Assembly: GCA_035699705.1 (NCBI GenBank)
Contig: DASSPI010000165.1
Span: 1-30,476 of the forward strand
Direction of reading: 5' to 3'
Source: CANKHA01 sp035699705
GTDB taxonomy: Bacteria; Pseudomonadota; Alphaproteobacteria; Rhizobiales; Xanthobacteraceae
Length of the DNA: 30,476 nt
Below, piece after piece: positions 15,053 to 22,673 of the stretch. Position 1 is the stretch's first letter. Each line of letters begins with the position of its first letter. A program made the position numbers and the translations under genes. The notes under the pieces were generated by a model that did no database searches, was not told the DNA's origin, and saw only the letters and a list, made by a program, of their open reading frames with translations.

Positions 15053-15417
15053 ACGACAGTGTTTTCGTCAACGGGCTGGTGCTGCACGCCTACCACGGCG
15101 TGATGCCGCATGAGGGCAAGGTCGGTCAGTCCTTCATCCTCGACCTCGTGCTGGATATCGATCTCACCAACGCGGCGAAGTCCGACAAGCTCGCCGATAC
15201 GGTTTCCTACGACGCGGTGGTGAGTGTCGTGGGCCGCACTTTTACCGGCAAGCGCTGCCGGCTGGTGGAAGCCGCCGCCGGCGCGGTGGCCGACGCCGTG
15301 CTGCAAAACTTCCCGCGCGTCCAGGCTGTGCGCATTACCGTGCGCAAACCGCATGCTCCCGTCGCCGCTGTCTTCACCGACGTGGGGGTCACATTGGTGC
15401 GGACACGCCGTGGCTGA
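15049..15417 (+). CDS. folB: Dihydroneopterin aldolase
   Basis: The protein has 122 residues, the typical length. It splits 7,8-dihydroneopterin to 6-hydroxymethyl-dihydropterin, the step before FolK. Family features are VFVNGLVLHAYHGVMPHE at the N-terminus (with the His-Gly-V core), the acidic QSFILDLVLDIDL strand, DTVSYDAVVSVV, and the C-terminal VRKPHAPVAAVF. The start is GTG 15049, overlapping the folP stop. Its own stop lies inside the folK start region (8-nt overlap). Confidence 0.95.
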   Translation: MNDSVFVNGLVLHAYHGVMPHEGKVGQSFILDLVLDIDLTNAAKSDKLADTVSYDAVVSVVGRTFTGKRCRLVEAAAGAVADAVLQNFPRVQAVRITVRKPHAPVAAVFTDVGVTLVRTRRG

Positions 15418-15895
15418 AGCGCTGATCGCGCTCGGCGGGAATCTCGGCGACGCCCGCGCAACGCTCAACAAAGCGATCGAGCTGTTCTGCGATGGCAGCG
15501 ACGTGCGCCTGCTCGCCCGCTCGCACGACTATCGGACACCGCCCTGGGGCGACGAAAACCAGCCGCCCTTCGTCAATCTTTGCATCGCGGTGGAAACGCG
15601 CCTGCCGCCGCAGGACCTGCTCGCGCGCGCGCAGCAGGTCGAGCGCACGCTCGGCCGCGTTCGGGCCGAGGACCGCCGCTGGGGACCGCGCACCGCCGAT
15701 CTCGACATCCTTGCCTATGATGATCTCTCGCTCGACGAGCCGAACCTGACCTTGCCGCATCCGCACCTGTTCGAGCGCGCCTTCGTGCTGGTGCCGTTGG
15801 CTGAGATCGCGCCGGACAAGGTGATCGGCGGCACCCGCGTGCGTGACGCTTTGGCGCAAGTCGATACCGCGGCCATCGAACGGCTGGAGCCGTGA
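15410..15895 (+). CDS. folK: 6-hydroxymethyl-7,8-dihydropterin pyrophosphokinase (HPPK)
   Basis: The protein has 161 residues from GTG 15410, the usual HPPK length. It transfers pyrophosphate from ATP to the pterin, making the FolP substrate. Motifs seen are ALIALGGNLGDARATLNKAI, PPFVNLCIAVET, and the catalytic region RRWGPRTADLDILAYDD, which holds the two magnesium-binding aspartates. LPHPHLFERAFVLVPLAEI follows, as expected. The frame stays open upstream through folB, but GTG 15410 matches the family N-terminus exactly and overlaps folB by 8 nt, typical of coupling. The next gene starts 1 nt after its stop. Confidence 0.95.
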   Translation: MAEALIALGGNLGDARATLNKAIELFCDGSDVRLLARSHDYRTPPWGDENQPPFVNLCIAVETRLPPQDLLARAQQVERTLGRVRAEDRRWGPRTADLDILAYDDLSLDEPNLTLPHPHLFERAFVLVPLAEIAPDKVIGGTRVRDALAQVDTAAIERLEP

Positions 15896-15896
15896 G

Positions 15897-16556
15897 ATGG
15901 CGCTGACCATCCTGCTCAGCGGGTTCGGACCGTTTCCGGGCGCGCCGTCCAATCCGACCGGGGCACTGGTGCAGCGGCTCGCGCGCTTGCGGCGGCCAGC
16001 GCTCGCGGACGTGCGGCTGGTGCCGCATGTTTTCCAGACCAGCTACGAGGCCGTGGACCGTGAGCTGCCGCAGCTCCTGTCGCAGCTCAGGCCGGATGCG
16101 GTGCTGATGTTTGGGCTCGCGACCAGGGCATCGTCTCTGCAGGTGGAAACCCGCGCCCGCAACGCCGTCTCCGCTCTGGTTCTCGATGCCGAGGGACGAC
16201 AGGCCGCATCGCTCTGCATCGTGCCCGGCGGACCGGATGCGCTGCGGTACGGCGTGCCGGCGGCACGGTTGACCATTGCCGCCCGCCGCGTCGGCGCCCA
16301 GGCGGTGGTCTCACACAATGCCGGGCGCTATCTCTGCAACTATCTCTCCTGGCGCGCGATCGAGGCGGCGGCCCGGCCGGCCGGGCCAAGCTTTGCGGCT
16401 TTCATCCACGTACCCAAGCTGCGGCAGGGGGCAGTCCGCGGCGGCGCCCGGGGAGCGCGGCGGTGGCGCATGCGGGATCTGCTGCGCGGCGGGGAGGCCA
16501 TCCTGCTCGCCGCCGCAGCGGAGACGCGCAGGCGCAGGCACCTGAAAGAAAGGTAA
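15897..16556 (+). CDS. pcp: Pyroglutamyl-peptidase I-like cysteine peptidase (family C15)
   Basis: The protein has 219 residues; classical Pcp is about 215. The family removes N-terminal pyroglutamate from peptides in the cytoplasm. Motifs: SGFGPFPGAPSNPTG at residues 8-22, the catalytic Glu84 (LQVETRARN), Cys147 (SHNAGRYLCNYLSW) and His171 (AAFIHVPKL), so the full triad is present. The substrate pocket sequences differ from the E. coli or Bacillus enzymes (for example GLATRASSLQVE in place of the usual GQAGGR-type stretch), so specificity could differ. It starts 1 nt after the folK stop, an unusual partner for folate genes. The C-terminus is very Arg-rich. Confidence 0.82.
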   Translation: MALTILLSGFGPFPGAPSNPTGALVQRLARLRRPALADVRLVPHVFQTSYEAVDRELPQLLSQLRPDAVLMFGLATRASSLQVETRARNAVSALVLDAEGRQAASLCIVPGGPDALRYGVPAARLTIAARRVGAQAVVSHNAGRYLCNYLSWRAIEAAARPAGPSFAAFIHVPKLRQGAVRGGARGARRWRMRDLLRGGEAILLAAAAETRRRRHLKER

Positions 16557-16613
16557 TCTCCGCGCCACCGCCGTTGCCACAGTTCGGACCGAAACGACCG
16601 ATCTGATTGACTC

Positions 16614-17405
16614 ATGTCCGCCCCGCTTCCTCCCCGGCTATCGTCCCGGAAACCCTTCGTGCTTCTTCTCGTCGCGCTTTTCCTTCTGCCGGTGGCTGCG
16701 CGCGCCGCAGTCTTCGCCTTCAGCGACTATCCGCGCAGCTTCCGCGATGCCGACTGGTCGAGCATCGGCAGCCTGCCGCCCGCAAGCGAGCATACGGCGG
16801 CGCGCGTGCTGGTGCTCTCGGGCCGCACCGGCGGCTGGAAGGGCGTGCTGGCGGTGCATAGCTGGATCGTCATCAAACGCGAGAATGCAACGCGCTGGAC
16901 CCGGTTCGACGTGGTTGGCTGGGGCAATCCGGTGCGCGTCAACGGCTGGGCGCCGGATGGACGCTGGTTCGGGTCCCGGCCCACGGTAGTAGCGGACGTG
17001 CGCGGCAAGGAAGCCGAACGGCTGATCCCAAAAATCGAAGCGGCGGTGAAAGAGTATCGCTTCGCCAATGCGGGCGATTATCGCGTCTGGCCGGGTCCGA
17101 ACAGCAACACCTTCACGGCGACGGTGATGCGCGCGGTGCCGGAGCTCGCCACGGCATTGCCTTCGAACGCCATCGGCCGCGACTTCCGGATCGGCCCTTA
17201 TTTCGGCACGACCGACAGCGGCACCGGCTTCGAGGTCAATCTTTGGGGACTGCTGGGCCTCAAGATCGGCTGGGTGGAGGGAGTGGAGATCAACTTTCTC
17301 GGACTCGTCGCCGGCGTCGACCTTCGGCATCCGGCGCTGAAACTGCCGGGCTACGGCCGCCTGGGAGTGGACTCCATTTTGCCCGTCCGCGCCGACGGCG
17401 CATAA
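16614..17405 (+). CDS. DUF3750 family exported protein
   Basis: The protein has 263 residues. An N-terminal hydrophobic stretch (PFVLLLVALFLLPVAARA) with an ARA-type site suggests export or anchoring. The body contains VLAVHSWIVIKRENATRWTR, FDVVGWGNPVRV, YRVWPGPNSNTFTATVMR and GPYFGTTDSGTGFEVNLWG, which fit DUF3750 as I remember it. The ordered His, Cys-free core and the GPNSNTF motif recall NlpC/P60-like folds, but I cannot claim catalysis. The ATG at 16614 lacks a clear ribosome site. It follows the pcp-like gene by 57 nt and converges on the hybrid kinase with a gap of only 4 nt. Confidence 0.82.
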   Translation: MSAPLPPRLSSRKPFVLLLVALFLLPVAARAAVFAFSDYPRSFRDADWSSIGSLPPASEHTAARVLVLSGRTGGWKGVLAVHSWIVIKRENATRWTRFDVVGWGNPVRVNGWAPDGRWFGSRPTVVADVRGKEAERLIPKIEAAVKEYRFANAGDYRVWPGPNSNTFTATVMRAVPELATALPSNAIGRDFRIGPYFGTTDSGTGFEVNLWGLLGLKIGWVEGVEINFLGLVAGVDLRHPALKLPGYGRLGVDSILPVRADGA

Positions 17406-17409
17406 CCGC

Positions 17410-19332
17410 TTAAACGGCCTCTCCGAGAATTTCGCCCACCTTGTCCAACAGCACTTCGCGGCCATAGGGCTTGCGGATCAGCGGAAATTCATGCGTCGCG
17501 GCATGGGCTGCGGCTTCTGAATAGCCGGTCGCCAGCAGGATAAAGATGGACGGAAATTCGCCGCGCACGATGCGGGCAAGCTCCGCGCCATTCATGCCGC
17601 CCGGCATCATGATATCGGAAAACACCAGATCGATCGGGTCGCCATTGCGCAAAACCTTGAGCGCCTCGGCGGCGTTGCCGGCGGTCTTTACCTTGTAGCC
17701 CGCGTCCTCCAGCAGCCCCAGCGCCAGCTCGGCGACGCCCACGTCGTCTTCCACCAGCAGCACGGTTGCGGTGCCTGCGTCGCGTTTGCGAGCGACCGGC
17801 TGATCCGAGCCTGCCCGATTGTTCGCGTCCACCGCCTCCGGCAAGTACAGGCTGACCTTGGTGCCCTTGCCGGGTGCGCTGTCCAGCTTCAGTGCGCCGC
17901 CGGACTGCTTGGCAAAGCCATAGGCCTGGCTCAAGCCCAGCCCGCTGCCACGTCCGATATCCTTGGTGGTAAAGAATGGCTCGAAGGCGCGGGCCCGGAC
18001 GTCTTCCGACATGCCGATGCCGGTATCGATGACGTCGATGACCACGTAGGAACCCTTTTCCCTGATGTCGCCGCCATGTTTGCGCGCGCGAATGGTCAGC
18101 GTGCCGCCGTCGGGCATGGCGTCGCGCGCGTTAAGGCCGATATTCAGCAAGGCAAGCTCGAGCTGGCCGATGTCTACCTCCACCGGGGGCAAATCCGTTG
18201 GCACGTCGAAAACGATGCGGACGTCTCCGCGCAACGAATGCAGCAACAGCTCGTTAAAACTGTTGAGCTGCTGTGCGATATCGACGGGTTCCGGCTTCAG
18301 CGGCTGGCGGCGGGAGAAGGCCAGCAATTGCTTGGTCAGCCGCTCGCCGCGCAGCGCGGCTTGACGCATATTGCCGACGAGACGCTTCAGTCTGTCGTTG
18401 TTCTTGATGTGCTGCTCCGCCAGATCGGCGCCGCTGACGATCACGGTCAAGAGGTTGTTGAAGTCGTGCGCGACGCCGCCGGTGAGCTGACCGATCGCTT
18501 CCATCTTTTGCGCCTGGAAGAGCTGCTCGCGCGCCTCGTCGAGTTTCTGCTGGGATTCGCGCTGCTCGGTCAGGTCGCGCGTGATTTTGGCGAAGCCGAC
18601 GACTTCGCCTTGGTCGTCATGGATGGCGTCGATGACAACGCTGGCCCAGAACCGGCTGCCGTCCTTGCGCACGCGCCAGCCATCGGACATGACCTTCCCC
18701 TTGTCCCGGGCGATGGAAAGCAGCTTCTGCGGCAAGCCGGCGGCGCGGTCCTTCTCGGTATAAAAGCGCGAGAAGTGCTGGCCGATGATTTCGTTGGCGG
18801 CATAACCCTTCAGGTTTTCGGCGCCGCTGTTCCAGCTGGCAATGTGGCCTTGCGGATCCAGCATGAAGATCGCGTGATCGGTCACGCCGTTGACCAGCAA
18901 ACGAAACTGCCGTTCGCTCTGCTCCAGCGATTCCTGTGCGGCGCGGCGCTCGGTCAGATCGCGCGTGATCTTGGCGAAGCCGATAACCTCGCCGTCCTGA
19001 TCGCGTACCGCATCGAGTATGGCCGAGGCCCAGAAGCGGGAACCGTCCTTGCGCTCACGCCAGGCTTCCTCCTCGAAGCGGCCGACCGTTTTGGCCGCCT
19101 GCAAGGCGAGCTCCGGCTTTCCCGCGGCGCGATCCTCGGGCGTGAAGAACATGGAGAAATTTTTGCCGATGATCTCGTCGGCGGTATAGCCCTTGATACG
19201 GCGGGCGCCGGTGTTCCAGCTGACGATGGTGCCGTCGAGATCGATCAGATAGAGCGCATAGTCGGTCACCGCCTCAACGAGGAGCTGGAGCCGCTTTGCG
19301 TCGTCTATTTGTTCGAGAGCGGGCCTCTTCAT
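17410..19332 (-). CDS. PAS-PAS hybrid sensor histidine kinase with receiver domain
   Basis: The protein has 640 residues and no membrane segments, so it is a cytoplasmic sensor. It contains two consecutive PAS/PAC units (about residues 10-140 and 141-265) that resemble each other strongly. It then has a HisKA domain with His289 in GGVAHDFNNLLTVI, a HATPase domain (LLNIGLNARDAM, DTGIGM, GSGLGLSQAYGF), and a C-terminal receiver with phospho-acceptor Asp573 in FSDIMMPGG and the switch lysine in LIRKPYG. The HDFNNLL box places it in the HWE-distant, NtrB-like family common in Rhizobiales. The attached receiver may act as a phosphate sink or relay; no output regulator is adjacent. ATG 19332 is the first start. 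The PAS ligand is unknown. Confidence 0.93.
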   Translation of the reverse strand: MKRPALEQIDDAKRLQLLVEAVTDYALYLIDLDGTIVSWNTGARRIKGYTADEIIGKNFSMFFTPEDRAAGKPELALQAAKTVGRFEEEAWRERKDGSRFWASAILDAVRDQDGEVIGFAKITRDLTERRAAQESLEQSERQFRLLVNGVTDHAIFMLDPQGHIASWNSGAENLKGYAANEIIGQHFSRFYTEKDRAAGLPQKLLSIARDKGKVMSDGWRVRKDGSRFWASVVIDAIHDDQGEVVGFAKITRDLTEQRESQQKLDEAREQLFQAQKMEAIGQLTGGVAHDFNNLLTVIVSGADLAEQHIKNNDRLKRLVGNMRQAALRGERLTKQLLAFSRRQPLKPEPVDIAQQLNSFNELLLHSLRGDVRIVFDVPTDLPPVEVDIGQLELALLNIGLNARDAMPDGGTLTIRARKHGGDIREKGSYVVIDVIDTGIGMSEDVRARAFEPFFTTKDIGRGSGLGLSQAYGFAKQSGGALKLDSAPGKGTKVSLYLPEAVDANNRAGSDQPVARKRDAGTATVLLVEDDVGVAELALGLLEDAGYKVKTAGNAAEALKVLRNGDPIDLVFSDIMMPGGMNGAELARIVRGEFPSIFILLATGYSEAAAHAATHEFPLIRKPYGREVLLDKVGEILGEAV

Positions 19333-19507
19333 TCCGGCAAAATGTCCCCTACCCTGCCCCTGATCTCAACTGGCCGGATAACTTAAGGTAAAGCTCAGAG
19401 GTTCCGCAAAATGGCGGTTAAGCTGGCTATTTTGCCCCTCGGCGGCTTATTGTCGCGCAAAGCGCAAACCCCAGGTACCACGAGCATTCCCACCGAACCG
19501 AGAAGGA

Positions 19508-19524
19508 GCCGCCTTGCAGGCGGC
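19508..19524 (-). terminator. GC hairpin after the small gene at 19532
   Basis: GCCGCC-TTGCA-GGCGGC forms a 6-bp hairpin just beyond the 3' end of the minus-strand gene ending at 19532. On that strand it is followed by TCCTTCT rather than a clean T-run, so termination is only possible. Confidence 0.35.
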
Positions 19525-19531
19525 GCAACGA

Positions 19532-19753
19532 TCAGCTTTGGGTTTCGGTCGGCCGCGCCGAGGCCAGCTTTTCCCACTGTTCTGCGGCTTGGAAGACCTC
19601 CCGCAGCCGCGCAATGAACTCGGCCTCGCTGTAGTAAAGCTTCCAGCGTCCGCTCGCATAAAGCTCAACGAAATGGGAACGACGCTGGTGGGCCAAATCG
19701 CACCAGCGCCGGGCGATCTGATCCGAGGGAAAAGCGCTGGACCGAGTCTGCAT
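19532..19753 (-). CDS. Small conserved protein resembling TIGR03809
   Basis: The protein has 73 residues and no signal or membrane segment. The central stretch DQIARRWCDLAHQRRSHFVE, LYASGRWKLYYSEAEFIARL resembles the Rhizobiales family TIGR03809 as I recall it: short proteins with an arginine-rich helix, a GRWxxYY motif and an EEF-type acidic turn. The function is unknown. The gap on the kinase side is 199 nt (19333-19531). On the other side, 126 nt separate it from the CoA-transferase genes. The assignment rests on this motif and on the lack of a better candidate on either strand. Confidence 0.6.
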   Translation of the reverse strand: MQTRSSAFPSDQIARRWCDLAHQRRSHFVELYASGRWKLYYSEAEFIARLREVFQAAEQWEKLASARPTETQS

Positions 19754-19879
19754 GGGATAGAATCACGAGCAGCCGCCGAATCGCTGCAATCATATTCTCG
19801 TGATTGGGGGCGATAAGCAAACCCCCAGATGAGCTTGCGGCGGAATTACCGCCTCGCCGGGCGCCGCTCTGCTTGATGC

Positions 19880-20533
19880 TTACACCGCCAGCGCAGGGGC
19901 AAGACGATAGCCGGCCTCGGTTTTGGCCCTCACCTCTTCCGCAGTGACGCCCGGCGCCAGCTCCACAAGGCTCATTCCGCCGCCGCCTTTCTTGTCGATG
20001 GTGAAAACCGCAAGATCGGTGATCACCATGTCCACGACCCCCGCCCCTGTAAGCGGCAAGGTGCAGCGCTTGAGCAGCTTGGGTTCGTCCTTGGCGGAAT
20101 GCTCCATCACCACGACCACCTTCTTCACCCCGGCGACCAGGTCCATGGCGCCGCCCATGCCTTTGACCATCTTGCCCGGGATCATCCAGTTGGCGAGGTC
20201 GCCGTTCTCCGCCACCTGCATGGCGCCGAGGATGGACAAGTCGATGTGCCCGCCGCGGATCATGCCGAAGCTGTCCGCGCTGGAGAAATAGCTGGTCGTC
20301 GGCAGCTCGGTGATCGTCTGCTTGCCGGCATTGATCAGGTCCGGGTCTTCCTCGCCTTCGTAAGGAAACGGCCCAAATCCGAGCATCCCGTTCTCGCTCT
20401 GCAGCTGCACATGCATTCCCGCGGGAATGTAGTTCGACACCAGCGTCGGAATGCCGATGCCCAGATTGACATAAAATCCATCGCGCAATTCCTTCGCCGC
20501 GCGCTCCGCCATCTGCTCACGGGTCCAGGGCAT
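19880..20533 (-). CDS. scoB: 3-oxoacid CoA-transferase, subunit B
   Basis: The protein has 217 residues, the usual length for the beta subunit. With subunit A it moves CoA from succinyl-CoA to a 3-oxoacid such as acetoacetate (or 3-oxoadipate). The catalytic glutamate is Glu47 in LQSENGMLG, which forms the CoA thioester. The N-terminal LGIGIPTLVSNYIP, then GGHIDLSILGAMQV and GAMDLVAGVKKVVVVMEH, are family signatures. Its ATG overlaps the subunit A stop in a TGATG junction. The Glu-containing subunit together with the GGFGLCG subunit makes a complete enzyme. The sequence alone does not separate ketone-body SCOT from PcaIJ; no beta-ketoadipate genes are nearby, which favours the first. Confidence 0.92.
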   Translation of the reverse strand: MPWTREQMAERAAKELRDGFYVNLGIGIPTLVSNYIPAGMHVQLQSENGMLGFGPFPYEGEEDPDLINAGKQTITELPTTSYFSSADSFGMIRGGHIDLSILGAMQVAENGDLANWMIPGKMVKGMGGAMDLVAGVKKVVVVMEHSAKDEPKLLKRCTLPLTGAGVVDMVITDLAVFTIDKKGGGGMSLVELAPGVTAEEVRAKTEAGYRLAPALAV

Positions 20534-21255
20534 CAGATTTCCACTCCCGCCGCCGCGGCTCGCTTGCGTATCGTGCGCTGCTCGATGTGCTTTTTTGCGC
20601 CCGGGACGTGAACGATGCGCTTCACAAAAATGCCCGGGGTGATGATGTGATCCGGATTGATCTCGCCCGGCTGCACCAGATGCTCAACCTCGGCGACAGT
20701 GATGCGGCCGGCCGTCGCCATCATCGGGTTAAAATTACGCGCGGTCTTGCGGTAAACCAGGTTGCCTTCGGTATCGCCTTTCCAGGCATGCACGATGGCG
20801 AGGTCGGCGACCAAACCGCGCTCCATCACATAGCGCTCGCCATCGAATTCGCGCTCTTCCTTGTCCTTGGCGACCAGAGTACCGACCCCGGTCCTGGTGT
20901 AGAAAGCCGGGATGCCCGCGCCGCCCGCGCGGATGCGTTCGGCCAGGGTGCCTTGCGGGTTGAATTCGATTTCCAGTTCGCCGGCGAGATATTGCTGGGC
21001 GAAGGTTTTGTTTTCGCCGACATAAGACGAGATCATCTTCTTGATCTGCCGGCTCTCCAGCAGCAGGCCGAGGCCGGCGCCGTCGATGCCGGCATTATTC
21101 GAGACGAAAGTGAGGTTCTTCACGCCGGAATCCCGAATGGCGAGGATCAGCGTTTCGGGAATCCCGCAGAGGCCGAATCCGCCGGCCATGATCAGCATGC
21201 CGTCTTTCAACAGCCCGGCGAGAGCCGCACCTGCCTCGGGAAACACCTTCTTCAT
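20533..21255 (-). CDS. scoA: 3-oxoacid CoA-transferase, subunit A
   Basis: The protein has 240 residues from ATG 21255. A GTG at 21261 is in frame, but AGGGGTGAG just before the ATG looks like the ribosome site, so the ATG is preferred. The CoA-binding glycine-rich loop GGFGLCGIPE is at about residues 25-34. NNAGIDGAGLGLLL, SYVGENKTFAQQYLAGELEI and NPQGTLAERIRAGGAGIPAF are all typical of AtoD/PcaI/ScoA alpha subunits. It forms a heterotetramer or tandem dimer with the product of the next gene. Its start lies only about 20 nt from the first of two palindromes, which must fall within its promoter or leader. Confidence 0.92.
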   Translation of the reverse strand: MKKVFPEAGAALAGLLKDGMLIMAGGFGLCGIPETLILAIRDSGVKNLTFVSNNAGIDGAGLGLLLESRQIKKMISSYVGENKTFAQQYLAGELEIEFNPQGTLAERIRAGGAGIPAFYTRTGVGTLVAKDKEEREFDGERYVMERGLVADLAIVHAWKGDTEGNLVYRKTARNFNPMMATAGRITVAEVEHLVQPGEINPDHIITPGIFVKRIVHVPGAKKHIEQRTIRKRAAAAGVEI

Positions 21256-21274
21256 ACTCACCCCTTTTTTGCGG

Positions 21275-21352
21275 CCAGTGCCGCCGATTTGAAGTTCCTA
21301 TACCACTTGCGGCAAATTCGGCCAGGAACTTCAAATTGAAAAGCGGCACTGG
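21275..21352. repeat. Long palindromic repeat, copy 1
   Basis: The 78-nt inverted repeat has outer arms CCAGTGCCGC (21275-21284) and GCGGCACTGG (21343-21352), both perfect. Inner arms TTTGAAGTTCCT (21288-21299) and AGGAACTTCAAA (21324-21335) are also perfect, with an asymmetric 3/7-nt internal loop between and a 24-nt terminal loop. Half of it recurs at 14112-14148. The structure suggests a short non-autonomous mobile or REP-like element, or a strong transcript hairpin in the leader of scoA. Confidence 0.85.
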
Positions 21353-21365
21353 AATCATAAGATTG

Positions 21366-21441
21366 CTAGTGCCCCTTTGCCTCCGAAGTTCGTGTCACGG
21401 GATGCGGCGATGTATCACGAAGTTTGGAAGCGGGGCACTAG
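21366..21441. repeat. Long palindromic repeat, copy 2 (diverged)
   Basis: This 76-nt inverted repeat has perfect 10-nt outer arms, CTAGTGCCCC (21366-21375) and GGGGCACTAG (21432-21441). Inner arms match at about 13 of 16 positions: left GCCTCCGAAGTTCGTG; right, read from the other strand, GCTTCCAAACTTCGTG. Length, outer ends (C-C/T-AGTGCC) and the inner GAAGTTC are shared with copy 1, which starts 91 nt upstream, so the two look like diverged members of one family placed side by side. Confidence 0.8.
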
Positions 21442-21572
21442 GGATAACGGGTAGGCCAAAAGGTCAAGGCCTGCCGGCGAAACACGACTTGCGTTGGAGG
21501 AAGGCCTCGCTGCAATCTGGGCCTATTACCACTGCTTGGAAACCGGTCAGAAGGGCGAATGGGAGAACAACC

Positions 21573-22553
21573 ATGCGGAAATCTTTGGTCGCAGCGGCGC
21601 TGGCGATTTGTCTTGGATGGGCCGGCGCGGCAACGGCGCAGAATTATCCCAACCGTCCCATTACCCTGATCATTCCCTTCGCCGCCGGCGGCCCGACCGA
21701 CGTGCTCGGCCGCGCCGTGGGGCAGAAGCTGGGCGAAATTCTGGGCCAGACGGTGGTGATCGAAAATGTCGGCGGCGCCGGCGGCATGCTCGGCGGCTCG
21801 CGCGTGGCGAAGGCGGCGCCCGACGGTTATACGATTGGCCTCGGCACCGTCGGCACCCACGCGCAGAATCAGACGCTCCACAAAAAACCGCAGTACCATG
21901 CGGCCAACGATTTTACCCCGGTGGTGCTGATCGCCGAACTGCCGATCGTGCTGATTGCCAGAAAGGATTTCCCCGCCAAGGACCTGAAGGAATTCGCCGC
22001 TTACGCCAAGCAAAACCAGGACAAGATGCAATTCGGCTCGGCCGGCGCGGGCTCGGCGACGCATCTCGGCTGCGTTGTGGTCACTCTGGCGCTGGGCACG
22101 AACAACATCACGCATGTGCCCTACCCCGGGACAGGGCCGGCGATGACCGACCTGATCGGCGGCCGCGTCGACTTCCTCTGCGACATCATCACCACCGCCA
22201 AGCCGCAGGTCGACGGCGGCACCGTGAAGGCGATCGCCACTTTGGCCAAGACCCGCTCGCCGGCGCTGCCGAATGTCCCGACCGCGGAAGAGCAAGGGGT
22301 CGCCGACATGGAGGCTTATACCTGGAACGCCCTGTTCCTGCCGAAGGGCGCGCCGGCGGATGTGGTGAAGAAACTGAATGAAGCGACGGTGGAAGCCATG
22401 AAGGACGCGAACGTGCGCGCGAAGCTGGAAGGGCTCGGCGCGTCTTTCGTGTCGCCCGACCGCACCACGCCCGAGTATCTCGGGAAATTCGTGCGAAGCG
22501 AAATCGAGAAATGGGCAAAGCCGATCAAGGCGGCCGGGGTGTCGAACGACTGA
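21573..22553 (+). CDS. Bug/TctC-type tricarboxylate transporter receptor protein
   Basis: The protein has 326 residues. ATG 21573 is preceded by GGGAG at 7 nt and opens a classic signal peptide (MRKSLVAAALAICLGWAGAATA, cleaved before QNYPNRPI). The mature protein shows the Bug fold: ITLIIPFAAGGPTDVLGR, QTVVIENVGGAGGMLGG, AAPDGYTIGLG, the central FTPVVLIAELPIVL and ATHVPYPGTGPAMTDLIGG-like residues (THVPYPG). Such periplasmic proteins bind carboxylates for TctAB-type transporters, but no tctA or tctB gene is present here, so it is an orphan receptor as is common in this lineage. The ligand is unknown. It is divergent from scoA across 317 nt that hold two palindromes. Ketoacid metabolism next door may hint at an organic-acid ligand. 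Confidence 0.92.
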   Translation: MRKSLVAAALAICLGWAGAATAQNYPNRPITLIIPFAAGGPTDVLGRAVGQKLGEILGQTVVIENVGGAGGMLGGSRVAKAAPDGYTIGLGTVGTHAQNQTLHKKPQYHAANDFTPVVLIAELPIVLIARKDFPAKDLKEFAAYAKQNQDKMQFGSAGAGSATHLGCVVVTLALGTNNITHVPYPGTGPAMTDLIGGRVDFLCDIITTAKPQVDGGTVKAIATLAKTRSPALPNVPTAEEQGVADMEAYTWNALFLPKGAPADVVKKLNEATVEAMKDANVRAKLEGLGASFVSPDRTTPEYLGKFVRSEIEKWAKPIKAAGVSND

Positions 22554-22631
22554 GGGCTGCGAATCGGCCATTTCGGGATGAATTGCGGCAAAAAAACCCA
22601 AATGTCGCCCCATTCACGTCACGCCTGCCAG

Positions 22632-22651
22632 ACGGAATGCGCCTATTCCGT
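22632..22651. promoter_or_regulatory. Perfect 7-bp inverted repeat before the FNEVNEID protein
   Basis: ACGGAAT and ATTCCGT flank a 6-nt spacer and end just before the GGAGG ribosome site of the next gene. A dyad with two arms of seven bases at 13-nt centre spacing fits a dimeric repressor site or a small hairpin over the leader. The regulator is unknown. Confidence 0.4.
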
Positions 22652-22673
22652 TGGAGGCAGGGAGAAAAAAACA

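Noticed and set aside
18076..19386. 436-residue plus-strand open frame across the hybrid kinase
   Set aside because: Antisense shadow of the PAS and HisKA regions.
19411..19617. 68-residue plus-strand open frame between the hybrid kinase and the small gene
   Set aside because: No ribosome site or similarity, and it overlaps the better-supported minus-strand gene at 19532-19753.
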